A stretch of DNA of 64,000 nucleotides from contig NZ_JAMQAW010000007.1 of the NCBI RefSeq assembly GCF_023701525.1, positions 126,150 through 190,149 on the forward strand. The letters are read 5' to 3'. This DNA comes from Streptomyces albipurpureus (GTDB lineage: Bacteria; Actinomycetota; Actinomycetes; Streptomycetales; Streptomycetaceae). Each line of letters opens with the position of its first letter. Within the stretch, counting starts at the first letter, position 1. The position numbers and the translations under genes were made by a program. A model generated the notes under the pieces. That model made no database searches and was not told the origin of the DNA. It saw nothing but the letters and a program-made list of their open reading frames with translations. Below, in pieces: positions 9,267 through 17,412 of this stretch.

Positions 9267-10619
9267 ATGGGGCGCAGGGAGAACCCGATCGTTCAGTGCA
9301 GCAAGTCTTTGCTCGCCCTGGCGACCTGGCTGCGCGCCGGCCGTGAGGAGGCGGGGCTGACTTATCACCAACTCGCCTCCCACACCGGCTTCAGCGCCGA
9401 CACTCTTTCGCGCGCCGCTTCCGGACGCAGCGTCCCGCGAAACCGGAGCGTGGTCGTCGCGTACGCCCAGGCATGCGGCCGCAGCCCCAAGGAGGCCGAA
9501 CGCCTGTGGAACTACGCCCGACGGGACGAAGCGCGAGCCCAGGGCGTACTCAATGGAAACCGCAGTGGAGGCCACATAAGCGTCGTGAAGGACTTCGCAG
9601 ACCTCCACTCCGCCATCGTCGACCTGTACCAGGACAACGGAAGCCCGCCCCTGCGGTGCCTTGACCCGCGCACCGGAGGCCTCGGGCGGCTACCTCGTAG
9701 CACGGTTGGACGAGTCCTCAAGGGCCAATCCACGCCCAGCCGCCGATTCGTCCTCGCATTCGCCGAGGCGTGCGGTGCGCGCCGGGCAGACCTGGAGGAA
9801 TGGGGGAAGGCGTGGGACCGCGCCGACGCCGATCGCAGGAACACCCGGGCTCGCCGTATGAGAACGGGACGCCCGCAGAACCTTCTCACCAGGCACGATC
9901 GCGTTACCCCCCGCGACCTCCAGTTGCTCATGAGCGACCTTGAGTTGGCGGCACGCAAGGCACCCGGGCTGAAGTTTCTGGTGGCCATCCCCGATCCGAA
10001 CGAGACGAGACCACAGCAGTCCGCTCGCATGGCCCGCGAGCTCCTGGTCGACCAGGCACAGCGACGAGGTGAACTCACCTGCCCTCAGTGCCGACGGCCC
10101 TCGCTCGGCTACGACAACGTGAAGGGGTGGACCGCGGTCCTCTGCGGCAACTGCTCCGCCGAGCAGGCGGGGTCGCTCCTTCCCTCCCACGAGGAACCGC
10201 CCCTCGCTCCTTCGGCCTCTCTTTGGCCCACTCCGCACTCTGTCCCGTCTGCCGCACCCCGACCAACGTGGTACCCGGTCCCCCCGCATTCGCCCGCCCG
10301 GGCACACCCCGCGGACACGCAGACCCTGGAACTCAAGGTCCCCCCGGACGTTCAGCCCACACCGCTGCCACGCCGGATACCCCAGGCCGACTGGCCTGAC
10401 CCGGTCGACCCGACTCCCGCGCACCCCCTCGACACTGACAGCCTCGTCACTCTTGTCGACCCACTGCCGCCCGCGATCAACGGTCCCGCGCACCCTGCAC
10501 CGCCTGACCTCGCACGTTCCGAGACCCCCTTGACCCCCCGTGTCCGCATCAGAACTCCCGGAAGCAGACCAAGCCCGACCATTGACTTGCGTCGGCCATT
10601 CAAGCGTGATGATGACTGA
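9267..10619 (+). CDS. Double-HTH protein with zinc ribbon and Pro-rich tail
   Basis: A 450-residue predicted regulator. Residues ~15-70 form an XRE-like HTH (TYHQLASHTGFSADTLSRAASG). A second, related HTH lies at ~105-175 (LPRSTVGRVLKGQSTPSRR), each followed by an AEACG/AQACG helix. A zinc ribbon follows with CPQC at 272-275 and CGNC at 293-296. From residue ~305 the protein is low-complexity and Pro-rich. It is co-transcribed with the small membrane protein upstream. Tandem XRE-like domains suggest operator or peptide binding. Its target is unknown. Confidence 0.75.
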   Translation: MGRRENPIVQCSKSLLALATWLRAGREEAGLTYHQLASHTGFSADTLSRAASGRSVPRNRSVVVAYAQACGRSPKEAERLWNYARRDEARAQGVLNGNRSGGHISVVKDFADLHSAIVDLYQDNGSPPLRCLDPRTGGLGRLPRSTVGRVLKGQSTPSRRFVLAFAEACGARRADLEEWGKAWDRADADRRNTRARRMRTGRPQNLLTRHDRVTPRDLQLLMSDLELAARKAPGLKFLVAIPDPNETRPQQSARMARELLVDQAQRRGELTCPQCRRPSLGYDNVKGWTAVLCGNCSAEQAGSLLPSHEEPPLAPSASLWPTPHSVPSAAPRPTWYPVPPHSPARAHPADTQTLELKVPPDVQPTPLPRRIPQADWPDPVDPTPAHPLDTDSLVTLVDPLPPAINGPAHPAPPDLARSETPLTPRVRIRTPGSRPSPTIDLRRPFKRDDD

Positions 10620-11001
10620 CCCATGGTGTTGCTCTTCCGGCTCATGTGCCCTTCACCCGTAGCAGATACGGAACAGTCCGCGACGGTTGACCCGCTGTGT
10701 CTGAAGACGCGTATGAGTGTGGCGGGTACGGCGCCTGGTCAACCGACCGAGCCCGCGAACTCCCCAGAGCGGCAGGCAAGGACACAGCCCAGCCCCCCCC
10801 CATAGCCGAGACCAGGGAGGACGGAGGATTCACCGAGGTCTGGGAAGGCCTCAGATACCAAGAGGAAGTCGTCAGGAACGTCTCAGACCAGTGAATGGCA
10901 AGAGCGAGCAGAGCAAAAGGGGAAAGCGGAGCAGGGCCAAGAAGAGGTGGGAAGGCACGGGGAACGAGCAGATCAAGGCAAGTACTCGTCCCCCGTGCTG
11001 G
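10620..11001. other. Gap; one weak small ORF
   Basis: The only candidate is a 65-codon GTG frame at 10697-10894 on the plus strand (VSEDAYECGGYGAW...). It is acidic and ends WEGLRYQEEVVRNVSDQ. It has no clear ribosome site and no family match, so it is not called as a gene. Confidence 0.3.
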
Positions 11002-12018
11002 TCACGAACTCGGGCCTGCCGTATGAACGGGTACGGGCTCGCTCGGTTGCGGATGCTGTGGATGACGGCCGGGGCCGAGAGGAAGGCCTGCCAGCGGAGT
11101 GGGAGAGAGTGCGGCGTCTTCCTCCCCGGCTTCCAGAAGGGTGTCGGCGGCGCCCACGATCAGCGGGTCGGGCCGCCCGACCGCGGCGACGTCCTTGCGG
11201 TCGTAGTCGATGCGCGCCAGGAGGCTACGGATCGCCTCCAGCCGAGCCCGCCGCTTGTCGTTGCTCTTGACGACGGTCCAGGGTGCGTGGTCGGTGTCGG
11301 TGGCCCGGAACATGTCGACCTTGGCGGTGGTGTACGCGTCCCACAGGTCCAGCGAGGCAAGGTCGGTAGGTGACAGCTTCCACTGACGCACCGGGTCGAC
11401 CTGTCGGATCGCAAAGCGGGTGCGCTGCTCGGCGCGCGAGACGGAGAACCAGAACTTGACCAGCAGGATCCCGTCGGCCACCAGCATGTCCTCGAAGGCG
11501 GGGCACTGCCGCAGGAACAGCTCGTAGTCGTCCTGGGGGCAGAAGTCCATCACCCTCTCGACCCCGGCGCGGTTGTACCAGGAACGGTCGAAGAAGACCA
11601 TCTCGCCGGCGGTCGGCAGATGGGTGACATAGCGCTGGAAGTACCACTGTCCGGCTTCCTGCTCGGTCGGCTTGTCCAAGGCGACGATTCGAGCCCCGCG
11701 CGGGTTGAGTCGCTCAGTGAACCGCTGAATCGTGCCTCCCTTCCCGGCAGCGTCCCTGCCCTCGCAGACCACCACCAGCCGCGCCCCCGTCTCCTTCACC
11801 CACCGCTGGAGTTTCAGCAGCTCGATCTGCAGAATCCGCTTGGTCCGCTCGTACTCCCCCCGGCCCACCTTCCGGTCGTACGGATAGTTCTCCTCCCAGG
11901 TACGTATCGAGGCGCCGTCCGAGTCCAACAGCACCGGCTGCTCCGGCCGATGGTCGTCCACGCTCAGTCCCGCCAACAGATCCTCGGCCTCGGGCCGCTC
12001 CGTCTCTCGCTCGTTCAC
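11002..12018 (-). CDS. ppk2: Polyphosphate kinase 2
   Basis: PPK2-family enzyme transferring phosphate between polyphosphate and nucleotides; the family mostly regenerates GTP/ATP from NDP. At 338 residues it has Walker A GRDAAGKGG at 87-95, Walker B FFDRSWYNR at 142-150 and the lid/substrate region NDKRRARLEAIRSLL. The N-terminal YPYDRKVGRGEYE is a hallmark of class I PPK2. Past residue ~310 it has an unusual Pro/His-rich tail (GPGRHPQHPQPSEPVPVH). The GTG start at 12018 has a GGAG-type ribosome site. It is monocistronic. A class with AMP/ADP preference cannot be decided from sequence. Confidence 0.95.
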   Translation of the reverse strand: MNERETERPEAEDLLAGLSVDDHRPEQPVLLDSDGASIRTWEENYPYDRKVGRGEYERTKRILQIELLKLQRWVKETGARLVVVCEGRDAAGKGGTIQRFTERLNPRGARIVALDKPTEQEAGQWYFQRYVTHLPTAGEMVFFDRSWYNRAGVERVMDFCPQDDYELFLRQCPAFEDMLVADGILLVKFWFSVSRAEQRTRFAIRQVDPVRQWKLSPTDLASLDLWDAYTTAKVDMFRATDTDHAPWTVVKSNDKRRARLEAIRSLLARIDYDRKDVAAVGRPDPLIVGAADTLLEAGEEDAALSPTPLAGLPLGPGRHPQHPQPSEPVPVHTAGPSS

Positions 12019-12641
12019 CTCCCGCTCCTACCCCCATGCACGTGATACCTGCCCCAAGATTCGAACGTTTCGCGCCACAATGTCGTGCCATGCCATAGAC
12101 CGGCCCACTGTGCGGTGCAGCCACGGGTATGAAGACGGACGAGCCCGCGGCGAGCCCCTGAGCTGAGCCGGAACGGGGTAGACACATCGCCTTGGCCCGA
12201 ACCGGCATGAGGCGATGGTCGCCGCGGGCCTCTACTCCGGGCACGATGCCGCCCACGGTATTGCTGCCGATCGCGTACCCGGCTGAGCTGATCCCGTATG
12301 TCACCGCGGGTACCGACGGAGGCCTTGCCGCGCACAAGCCCGCTCGGGACGCGGGCCTGACCTTCGCCGGCAACCAACGCCGGGGCAGGCAGCAGGAAGG
12401 TGACTGATGAGAGCCACTCCCCCGGCTGGCGTCGTCCGGAGCGCCCCGGTGCGCGGCGGAACCAGCCCCTCCGCGTGCCACCGCGGGCGGCCACAGGCCC
12501 TTGGCGATGGCATGGCCCGGGCATCCTCCCCCAGCCACCCGCCGCCGAATTGCTGCGCGGCCGCTATGCCCTCGGACCGGAGACCCGGGCGGTATCGCAG
12601 TACCACGGTGGACAACCGCCCAGGCCCGGCACACGGAAAAG
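12019..12641. other. Gap, nothing recognised
   Basis: About 620 bases upstream of ppk2. Frames on both strands lack family motifs. The promoter of ppk2 must lie at the left end, but no clear -35/-10 pair can be picked. Confidence 0.35.
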
Positions 12642-12675
12642 CTGAGGGTCCCCACCCGCTGGTGAGGACCCTCAG
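12642..12675. terminator. Strong inverted repeat, likely terminator
   Basis: CTGAGGGTCC at 12642-12651 pairs perfectly with GGACCCTCAG at 12666-12675. The loop can add CACC/GGTG pairs. No gene on the plus strand ends just before it. On the minus strand it lies ~195 bases past the stop of the secreted-peptide gene. Position alone does not say which transcript it ends. Confidence 0.6.
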
Positions 12676-12831
12676 TGGTCTGCGCGCCCGTCGCGTGATG
12701 TGACGACGTTGTCTCCGTCGTGGCAACGCCTACGATCGGGTTGCCGGGGCGAACATGCAGGTGCCCTGCTACAGGTCACCTATGGCGTGTACGGCGGCGC
12801 CCGCGGCCGGTCACGGAGTCGCCAGCGCTTC

Positions 12832-12861
12832 GTGCTGGTGCTGGTGCTGGTGCTGGTGCTG
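12832..12861. repeat. Hexanucleotide repeat (GTGCTG)x5
   Basis: Five perfect GTGCTG units over 30 bases, ending 8 bases beyond the stop codon of the minus-strand gene at 12870. It is non-coding as annotated. Loss of that stop would append a repetitive Gln/His/Ser-type tail. Confidence 0.9.
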
Positions 12862-12869
12862 TCGGAGTG

Positions 12870-13136
12870 TCAGACACGCCAGATGCGAAGGTGGTACCGC
12901 TGTGTGGTGGCGTTGAAGGCGCACTCATAGATGGACGCGCCGCCCCAGCTCACAAACCAACGGCCGGCATGGTCACACTCGGCCGGGGTGGCGTAGTCGC
13001 CCCGGGGCGACCAGTTCGTCGGCCCGACCACCGACGCGGCCTGGGGGGCGGCCTGGGCCGTCGGAGCGGTCATGAGTCCGGCACCTGCCATGGCCGCCGC
13101 GACGGTCACGGTGGCGAATACCTTGCGAACAGACAT
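12870..13136 (-). CDS. Small secreted protein with two cysteines
   Basis: An 88-residue precursor. MSVRKVFATVTVAAAMAGAGLM is a Sec signal and cleavage is expected after TAQA. The ~57-residue mature part has two Cys (AECDHAG and IYECAFN), is aromatic-rich and ends YHLRIWRV. A GGGAGG ribosome site lies ahead of ATG 13136; longer frames upstream lack one. It resembles the small exported peptides common in Streptomyces. The two Cys could form one disulfide. Function unknown. Confidence 0.75.
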   Translation of the reverse strand: MSVRKVFATVTVAAAMAGAGLMTAPTAQAAPQAASVVGPTNWSPRGDYATPAECDHAGRWFVSWGGASIYECAFNATTQRYHLRIWRV

Positions 13137-13943
13137 GAGGTTGAGCCCTCCCTCGTCGTCTTCGCCCTCGGGGTCCCTGCCCCGGTGGCGAAAAGAAGAG
13201 TGCTCTTGCGTATCGGCCGAATCAACAGGAAGCGCATATTCTATTCTGAATTGGCTTATATATTGATAATCCGGCCGATAATATGCGTGCGGCACGCAGA
13301 TGGCGGGGCTTACTCGTGTAGCTGAGTTCCACGCCGACATCACAGCCGTCATGACGACGAGTCAGAGGGGTTCAGTTCCGGATAGGTCCGGACCATTATG
13401 GCGAACCGATCGAGATCCGGCCGGTCATGAGCGAGGACTTCACGGCACGACCGGCCGACCCCCACGACGCCCGGCGCGGGCAGCGCGCTGCCCGGACCGA
13501 TGAGCGATGGACCGATGAACGGCGTGGCCGGACATGACCATGGACGCCCCCAAGCCCCAGTAGCGCGTCCCGGGCGGAACCACTCCTTGAAGCGCACGTT
13601 GCCGTGGGAGGCGCCGTGGGTGACCATCTCTGCGGCAGCGGGGTCCCTGAGTGCCCGCGGGCACATGTCGCGGCCGCCCACGCCGGATCGGCGGGCCCCG
13701 GACCGAGCCGCCGACCGCTGTTGATCGAACCTGCCCCACCCCTCTTACGCCTTTTACGCGCCGATCCGGAACCTGGCGACGGTGGCGAACACGCCACCCC
13801 CACAGCTGTACGTCCACTCCTCGTGGGACGAATGCGGGTTCGCTGGCGGTATGAACGGCGGTACCGCCCGTCGGCGTACATGCGGTGGCCGTTCCGAGGA
13901 TGATGCGGGCGGCGGTCGCCCCCCGCCCGGTCAAGCGAGATCT
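13137..13943. other. Gap with an AT-rich island
   Basis: Positions ~13235-13285 are strikingly AT-rich for this genome (TATTCTATTCTGAATTGG, then TTATATATTGATAAT) and are bounded by GCATATT and AATATGC. This is probably the promoter zone of the secreted-peptide gene. The rest, to 13943, has no recognisable coding sequence. A minus-strand frame reading EMVTHGASHGNVRFKEWF near 13600 looks protein-like but could not be assigned. Confidence 0.4.
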
Positions 13944-15650
13944 CTAGGAGATCACCGAGGATGTTGCCGTGGGGGCGGTTCCGTCGGCGGCCGGTTCGGC
14001 GTCGGGTGTGCCGCCGCCCCGGTTCCTGGCGTGCCCGCCGGGGGTGGATGTGCCGCGGGAGGCCCTGGCCTCGGCGAGGACCGCTCGGCGGAAGGTGCGG
14101 CTGCGGCCCCCGCAGTCCGCGCAGATCGCCGGGCTGCCCTCGGCGGAGGGGTCGCGGTCCATCTCCGCGGCGATGTAGGAGTGGTCGCAGCGGTGGCAGC
14201 GCACCCGGGTCTCCCAGATGTCGTCCACCTCGTCCCGGGGGTCGAGCCCTCGGCGCAGCACCGGGGAGTTGGCGACGCGCAGGGCCAGCAGATAGAGCAC
14301 GATGCTGAGGACGAAGGTCAGCGGCGATGACCAGGTAGTGCCGAAGGTGCCGGTGAATTCGAGGACCATGATGCCGGTGAGCGAGGACACCAGCCACACC
14401 ACTGCTCCCGGGGCGATGGTGGCGACGCGTCCGGGGCGGAACTCGGGCAGCCCGTCACGGTCGCCCTGGCGGTGCAGGACGATGTGGGTGAGCATGATGC
14501 CGACCCAGCCGACGACGAACGCGCCCTGCCACGCGAGTGCGGTGAGCACGTAGCTGAGCACATCGGTGAGCATGATCAGGTAGGTGACGAGGCTGGCGAT
14601 CGCCAGGGCGGCGACGCGCGGTATGCGGATGTGGAAGAGCCGGGCGACCGTGGCTTCCAGGTTGGTGGAGGCGACGTAGTAGTTGGCGGTGTTGATTCGC
14701 GACTGGGTCAGCCAGACGACCCCCAGTCCCCAGACGCCCATCAGGCCCACGATGGTGTCACCGATCGCCGTCTCGGTGGGCGCGCCCGCCTTGTTGGCGA
14801 CCAGGACCAGGAAGATGCCGATCATTCCGTTGACGAAGTAGCAGAAGAGGTAGAAGACGGGGCCGAAGGTGACGACGCCGTGGTAGCGGCTGTCCTTCGG
14901 CTTGCCGAAGCGGCCGAAGTCGATCGTGTACATCATGAACACGAACACACCCATGTAGACGAAGAACGCGTACATCCAGCCCGGCGCCCCGAGGTCCGGG
15001 GTGATGTCGGGGGTGTGGGTCAGCCAGCCGGAGGGCGGGTACTCCCGTACCGCCAGGATGATCACGATCATCAGGCCGGTCCAGTACAGCGGGAGCAGTG
15101 CCCCGTTGAACTTGTCGAGCCAGCGCCGTACACCGCCGATGGCCATGGGGACGTTGCTGAGGATCGAGATCGCGTACCAGACCTTGATGTCGAGGACACC
15201 GGTGTAGGCGTGGAGGGCGTGGGCGATGACGGAGCCCTCGAAGACGGCGTAGTAGATGGCCGTCGCCGCCAGGACGAGTGGAGCGAGCACGGAGCCGATG
15301 TACCCGAAGACCCGCTGAGAGATCAGGGCCACGGTCAGCCCGGTACGGGCCGCGTACGAGGAGAAGAAGTAGTTGACTGCTCCGAAGACGGCGACGGCGA
15401 GCAGGATGCCGATCAGGGTGTTGACGGTGCCGACCGTCACGGCCAGCGTGGCGGCCGTGACGAGGTAGAACATGCCACTGACCAGCGCGTACCAGGTCAT
15501 GGTCAGCGACAGGCGGCCACTGCGCCAGGTGAGCGGAACGATATGGGTGGAGTAGTCCTCATTCGTCGCCTCCTTTACGACCCGGGGGTCGTCGGTATAG
15601 GAGACGTCGAGGGGGACAGGGGTAGAGACGTCCGCACGTGAAGAAGTCAC
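13944..15650 (-). CDS. NCS1-family nucleobase/hydantoin permease with C-terminal zinc ribbon
   Basis: Integral membrane symporter of the purine-cytosine permease (NCS1) family, predicted to import a nucleobase, allantoin, hydantoin or related heterocycle. About 12 hydrophobic segments lie between residues ~50 and 470. The start is GTG 15650 (VTSSRADVSTP) behind GAGGAC; the longer frame to 15824 is unlikely. It is 568 residues, longer than the usual 450-500, because of a soluble C-terminus with CHRC at 485-488 and CADC at 510-513, a rubredoxin-like zinc ribbon, followed by a low-complexity tail. It lies opposite to a RidA/GntR/GGT group. Confidence 0.9.
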   Translation of the reverse strand: MTSSRADVSTPVPLDVSYTDDPRVVKEATNEDYSTHIVPLTWRSGRLSLTMTWYALVSGMFYLVTAATLAVTVGTVNTLIGILLAVAVFGAVNYFFSSYAARTGLTVALISQRVFGYIGSVLAPLVLAATAIYYAVFEGSVIAHALHAYTGVLDIKVWYAISILSNVPMAIGGVRRWLDKFNGALLPLYWTGLMIVIILAVREYPPSGWLTHTPDITPDLGAPGWMYAFFVYMGVFVFMMYTIDFGRFGKPKDSRYHGVVTFGPVFYLFCYFVNGMIGIFLVLVANKAGAPTETAIGDTIVGLMGVWGLGVVWLTQSRINTANYYVASTNLEATVARLFHIRIPRVAALAIASLVTYLIMLTDVLSYVLTALAWQGAFVVGWVGIMLTHIVLHRQGDRDGLPEFRPGRVATIAPGAVVWLVSSLTGIMVLEFTGTFGTTWSSPLTFVLSIVLYLLALRVANSPVLRRGLDPRDEVDDIWETRVRCHRCDHSYIAAEMDRDPSAEGSPAICADCGGRSRTFRRAVLAEARASRGTSTPGGHARNRGGGTPDAEPAADGTAPTATSSVIS

Positions 15651-15939
15651 GGGAAGTCCTCGGGGAAGGCCGCCAGATAGCGGGGCGGGGAGCGTCGTGC
15701 GAGATCGACGCGGGGCAGCTTGGTCGGCCTTGAGGCCTTCCGGCATGGGCGGCCTCGTGTGGCCAAGCTCAGGGCCGACGAGCCCATTTGTCAACGGTCT
15801 CGGGTGAAAATTCCGCAAATTCAATGGAAATCACCATTGAACGCGGCTTCTACCTACGGATTTCGTTGTGTCTGCCGAGGTCGGGCTGCCGGCAATGTGA
15901 TCGCGACGAGCGCCGGGGCGATCGCCGGGGCGCGGTCGG
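15651..15939. promoter_or_regulatory. Upstream region of the permease gene
   Basis: About 290 bases with the ribosome site of the permease at the left end. An AT-richer stretch at 15788-15850 (AAAATTCCGCAAATTCAATG) probably holds its promoter. No operator was resolved. Confidence 0.35.
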
Positions 15940-16540
15940 CTGCCGGCTCAGCGTGAAGCCACCCCCGAGGGCTCCGGCGACCAGCGCGAGTAAGGACGCA
16001 AAGGCGCGGACGGCGTTGCCCGGCGGAGCCACTCGCGGCCGATTCGACCCAGCGGTCGGTGTGCCGGTGACGCATGTCGTCGTGATCCCGGCGACGGCGA
16101 ACCGTCGCGCGCGAGCGGTCTGGAGGCCCGGCGCCGGGACCGCGACGAGCGCCGTGCCCCAGGACTCACCCGGGCGGATGTCGGCGGCGAACCGGCCCCC
16201 GAGGAGGGCCACTTGGCACATCAGGCGGACGACGAGGGTGCTCGTGACGCGGCGCGGCCGCAGGCCGTCGGCGGGCAGGCCGCGGGTGAGCCGGAAGGCC
16301 ATTGCCGAGCGGGCCGCGAACGCGCGTGTGGCGGACGCGGCGCGGGCGGCATACCGATCGATGGCGTGCGTCCCAGGATGCCGAACAGGACCAGGTCGCC
16401 GGTCATGTCGGCGGTGAAAACGCTCCTGAGGCCCAGTAGGCCAGAGCGCCCGCGGCGACGGTCAGCAGGAGCGGGAGAACATCAGCGAGCAGCCCTGCCC
16501 CCCGGTCGGCGGACCGCGCGGAAACGGGCACGGCGGGCCC
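15940..16540 (-). pseudogene. DUF1275 (YoaK-like) membrane protein pseudogene
   Basis: The pieces of a DUF1275 protein lie in order on the minus strand but in different frames. LADVLPLLLTVAAGALAYWA is near 16490-16430. A frameshift leads into VFTADMTGDLVLFGILG near 16425-16370. A third stretch follows, VVRLMCQVALLGGRF then ARRFAVAGITTTCVTGT, and it ends VRAFASLLALVAGALGGGFT near 15960. These match the N-terminal LL-x-VAAG, FT-x-NMTGN and C-terminal LTTTV-x-TGT blocks of the family. At least two frameshifts make it non-functional unless they are sequencing errors. Confidence 0.7.
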
Positions 16541-16707
16541 GGCAGGACGGGCGGGGAGCCCGCCGCTCCCGGGGTTCGCGCCGCTTCGAGCAGGACGGCG
16601 GGACCGGCCGGGGCATCGCCGGGTTGAGTGAGCACGCTGGCTGATCCTCCGTCTCCGTTGCCTGCCGGTTGCCGTTGCCGCGCACGGCGGCCGGGTGGCG
16701 GAAGGGC

Positions 16708-16737
16708 TTGACAGGGGGGAAAGCGTGTACGAACAAT
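16708..16737 (+). promoter_or_regulatory. Probable housekeeping-type promoter of the ridA-like gene
   Basis: A consensus -35 TTGACA at 16708-16713 is followed after 18 bases by AACAAT at 16732-16737 (4 of 6 matches to TATAAT), about 74 bases before the start codon. Such consensus -35 boxes are rare in this GC-rich background. Confidence 0.5.
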
Positions 16738-16810
16738 AAGCCCACTTGGTCGGACCATCTGACTATCTTGGCCCACCGGCAGGGCCGCTCGATCACCGAA
16801 GGCACAGCAC

Positions 16811-17305
16811 ATGGCGTACACAGACCCCGAGAGCCGCGTTCGTGAACTCGGTCTCGTCATCCCCGACTTCTCCGCCCGGCCCTACTACGGCGGCGACTAC
16901 GGGTCGATGAAGCCCCACCACATCAGCGGCAATCTCCTCTTCCTGGGGGGCCACACCGCGGACGACGCGGACGGCAACGTCCGCAACCCCGGGCGCTTGG
17001 GCGCGGACGTCACCATCGAGGAGGGCTACGAGGCCGCTCGGCTGACGGCGCTGAACTGCCTGGGCGGGATACGGCTGGCTCTGGGCTCCCTCAACCGCGT
17101 GAGTTCCCTTGTACGCTCTCTGTGTTTCGTGGTCACCACCCCGGAATTCGAGGATGTGCACAAGGTGTCGTCGGGGTCCACCGACCTCTTCCGCGATGTC
17201 TTCGGCCCCGAGGCGGGACTCGGCGGACGCGCCACCATCGGCGTGATGAGCCTGGCCCGGCGCAGCTGCTTCGAGAACTGGCTCACGGTCGAGATCGACG
17301 ACTGA
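16811..17305 (+). CDS. RidA/YjgF/UK114-family protein
   Basis: A 164-residue member of the RidA superfamily, whose archetype hydrolyses reactive enamine/imine intermediates. Diagnostic segments are LLFLGGHTADDADGN, EEGYEAARLTALNCLGGIRL and the C-terminal GGRATIGVMSLARRSCFEN. The catalytic Arg of classical RidA (usually Arg105 in a V-R-x-C/A-V block) is here replaced by ATIGV. It is therefore one of the divergent catabolic subgroups rather than canonical RidA. The likely promoter is at 16708-16737. A large inverted repeat follows its stop, then a GntR gene. Confidence 0.88.
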   Translation: MAYTDPESRVRELGLVIPDFSARPYYGGDYGSMKPHHISGNLLFLGGHTADDADGNVRNPGRLGADVTIEEGYEAARLTALNCLGGIRLALGSLNRVSSLVRSLCFVVTTPEFEDVHKVSSGSTDLFRDVFGPEAGLGGRATIGVMSLARRSCFENWLTVEIDD

Positions 17306-17312
17306 CGCCGCC

Positions 17313-17376
17313 GCGCCTCGGGGTCGCCATGTTCCGCCGAGGGCGCTGTCCCGGCAGCGCGGCGACCCCGAGGCGC
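17313..17376. terminator. 16-bp inverted repeat with nested hairpin between ridA-like and gntR genes
   Basis: GCGCCTCGGGGTCGCC at 17313-17328 is perfectly complementary to GGCGACCCCGAGGCGC at 17361-17376. Inside the loop GCGCTG (17343-17348) pairs with CAGCGC (17355-17360). It begins 8 bases after the RidA stop and ends 36 bases before the next start. It could be a terminator that isolates ridA, or an attenuator controlling read-through. Confidence 0.7.
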
Positions 17377-17412
17377 GCCCCTCACCCACCCGACCCGACG
17401 AAAGGCCACCCG

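Noticed and set aside
14472..15641. A 389-codon plus-strand frame rich in Asp/Gly/Val
   Set aside because: It is opposite the NCS1 permease. The composition is that of the complement of hydrophobic codons.
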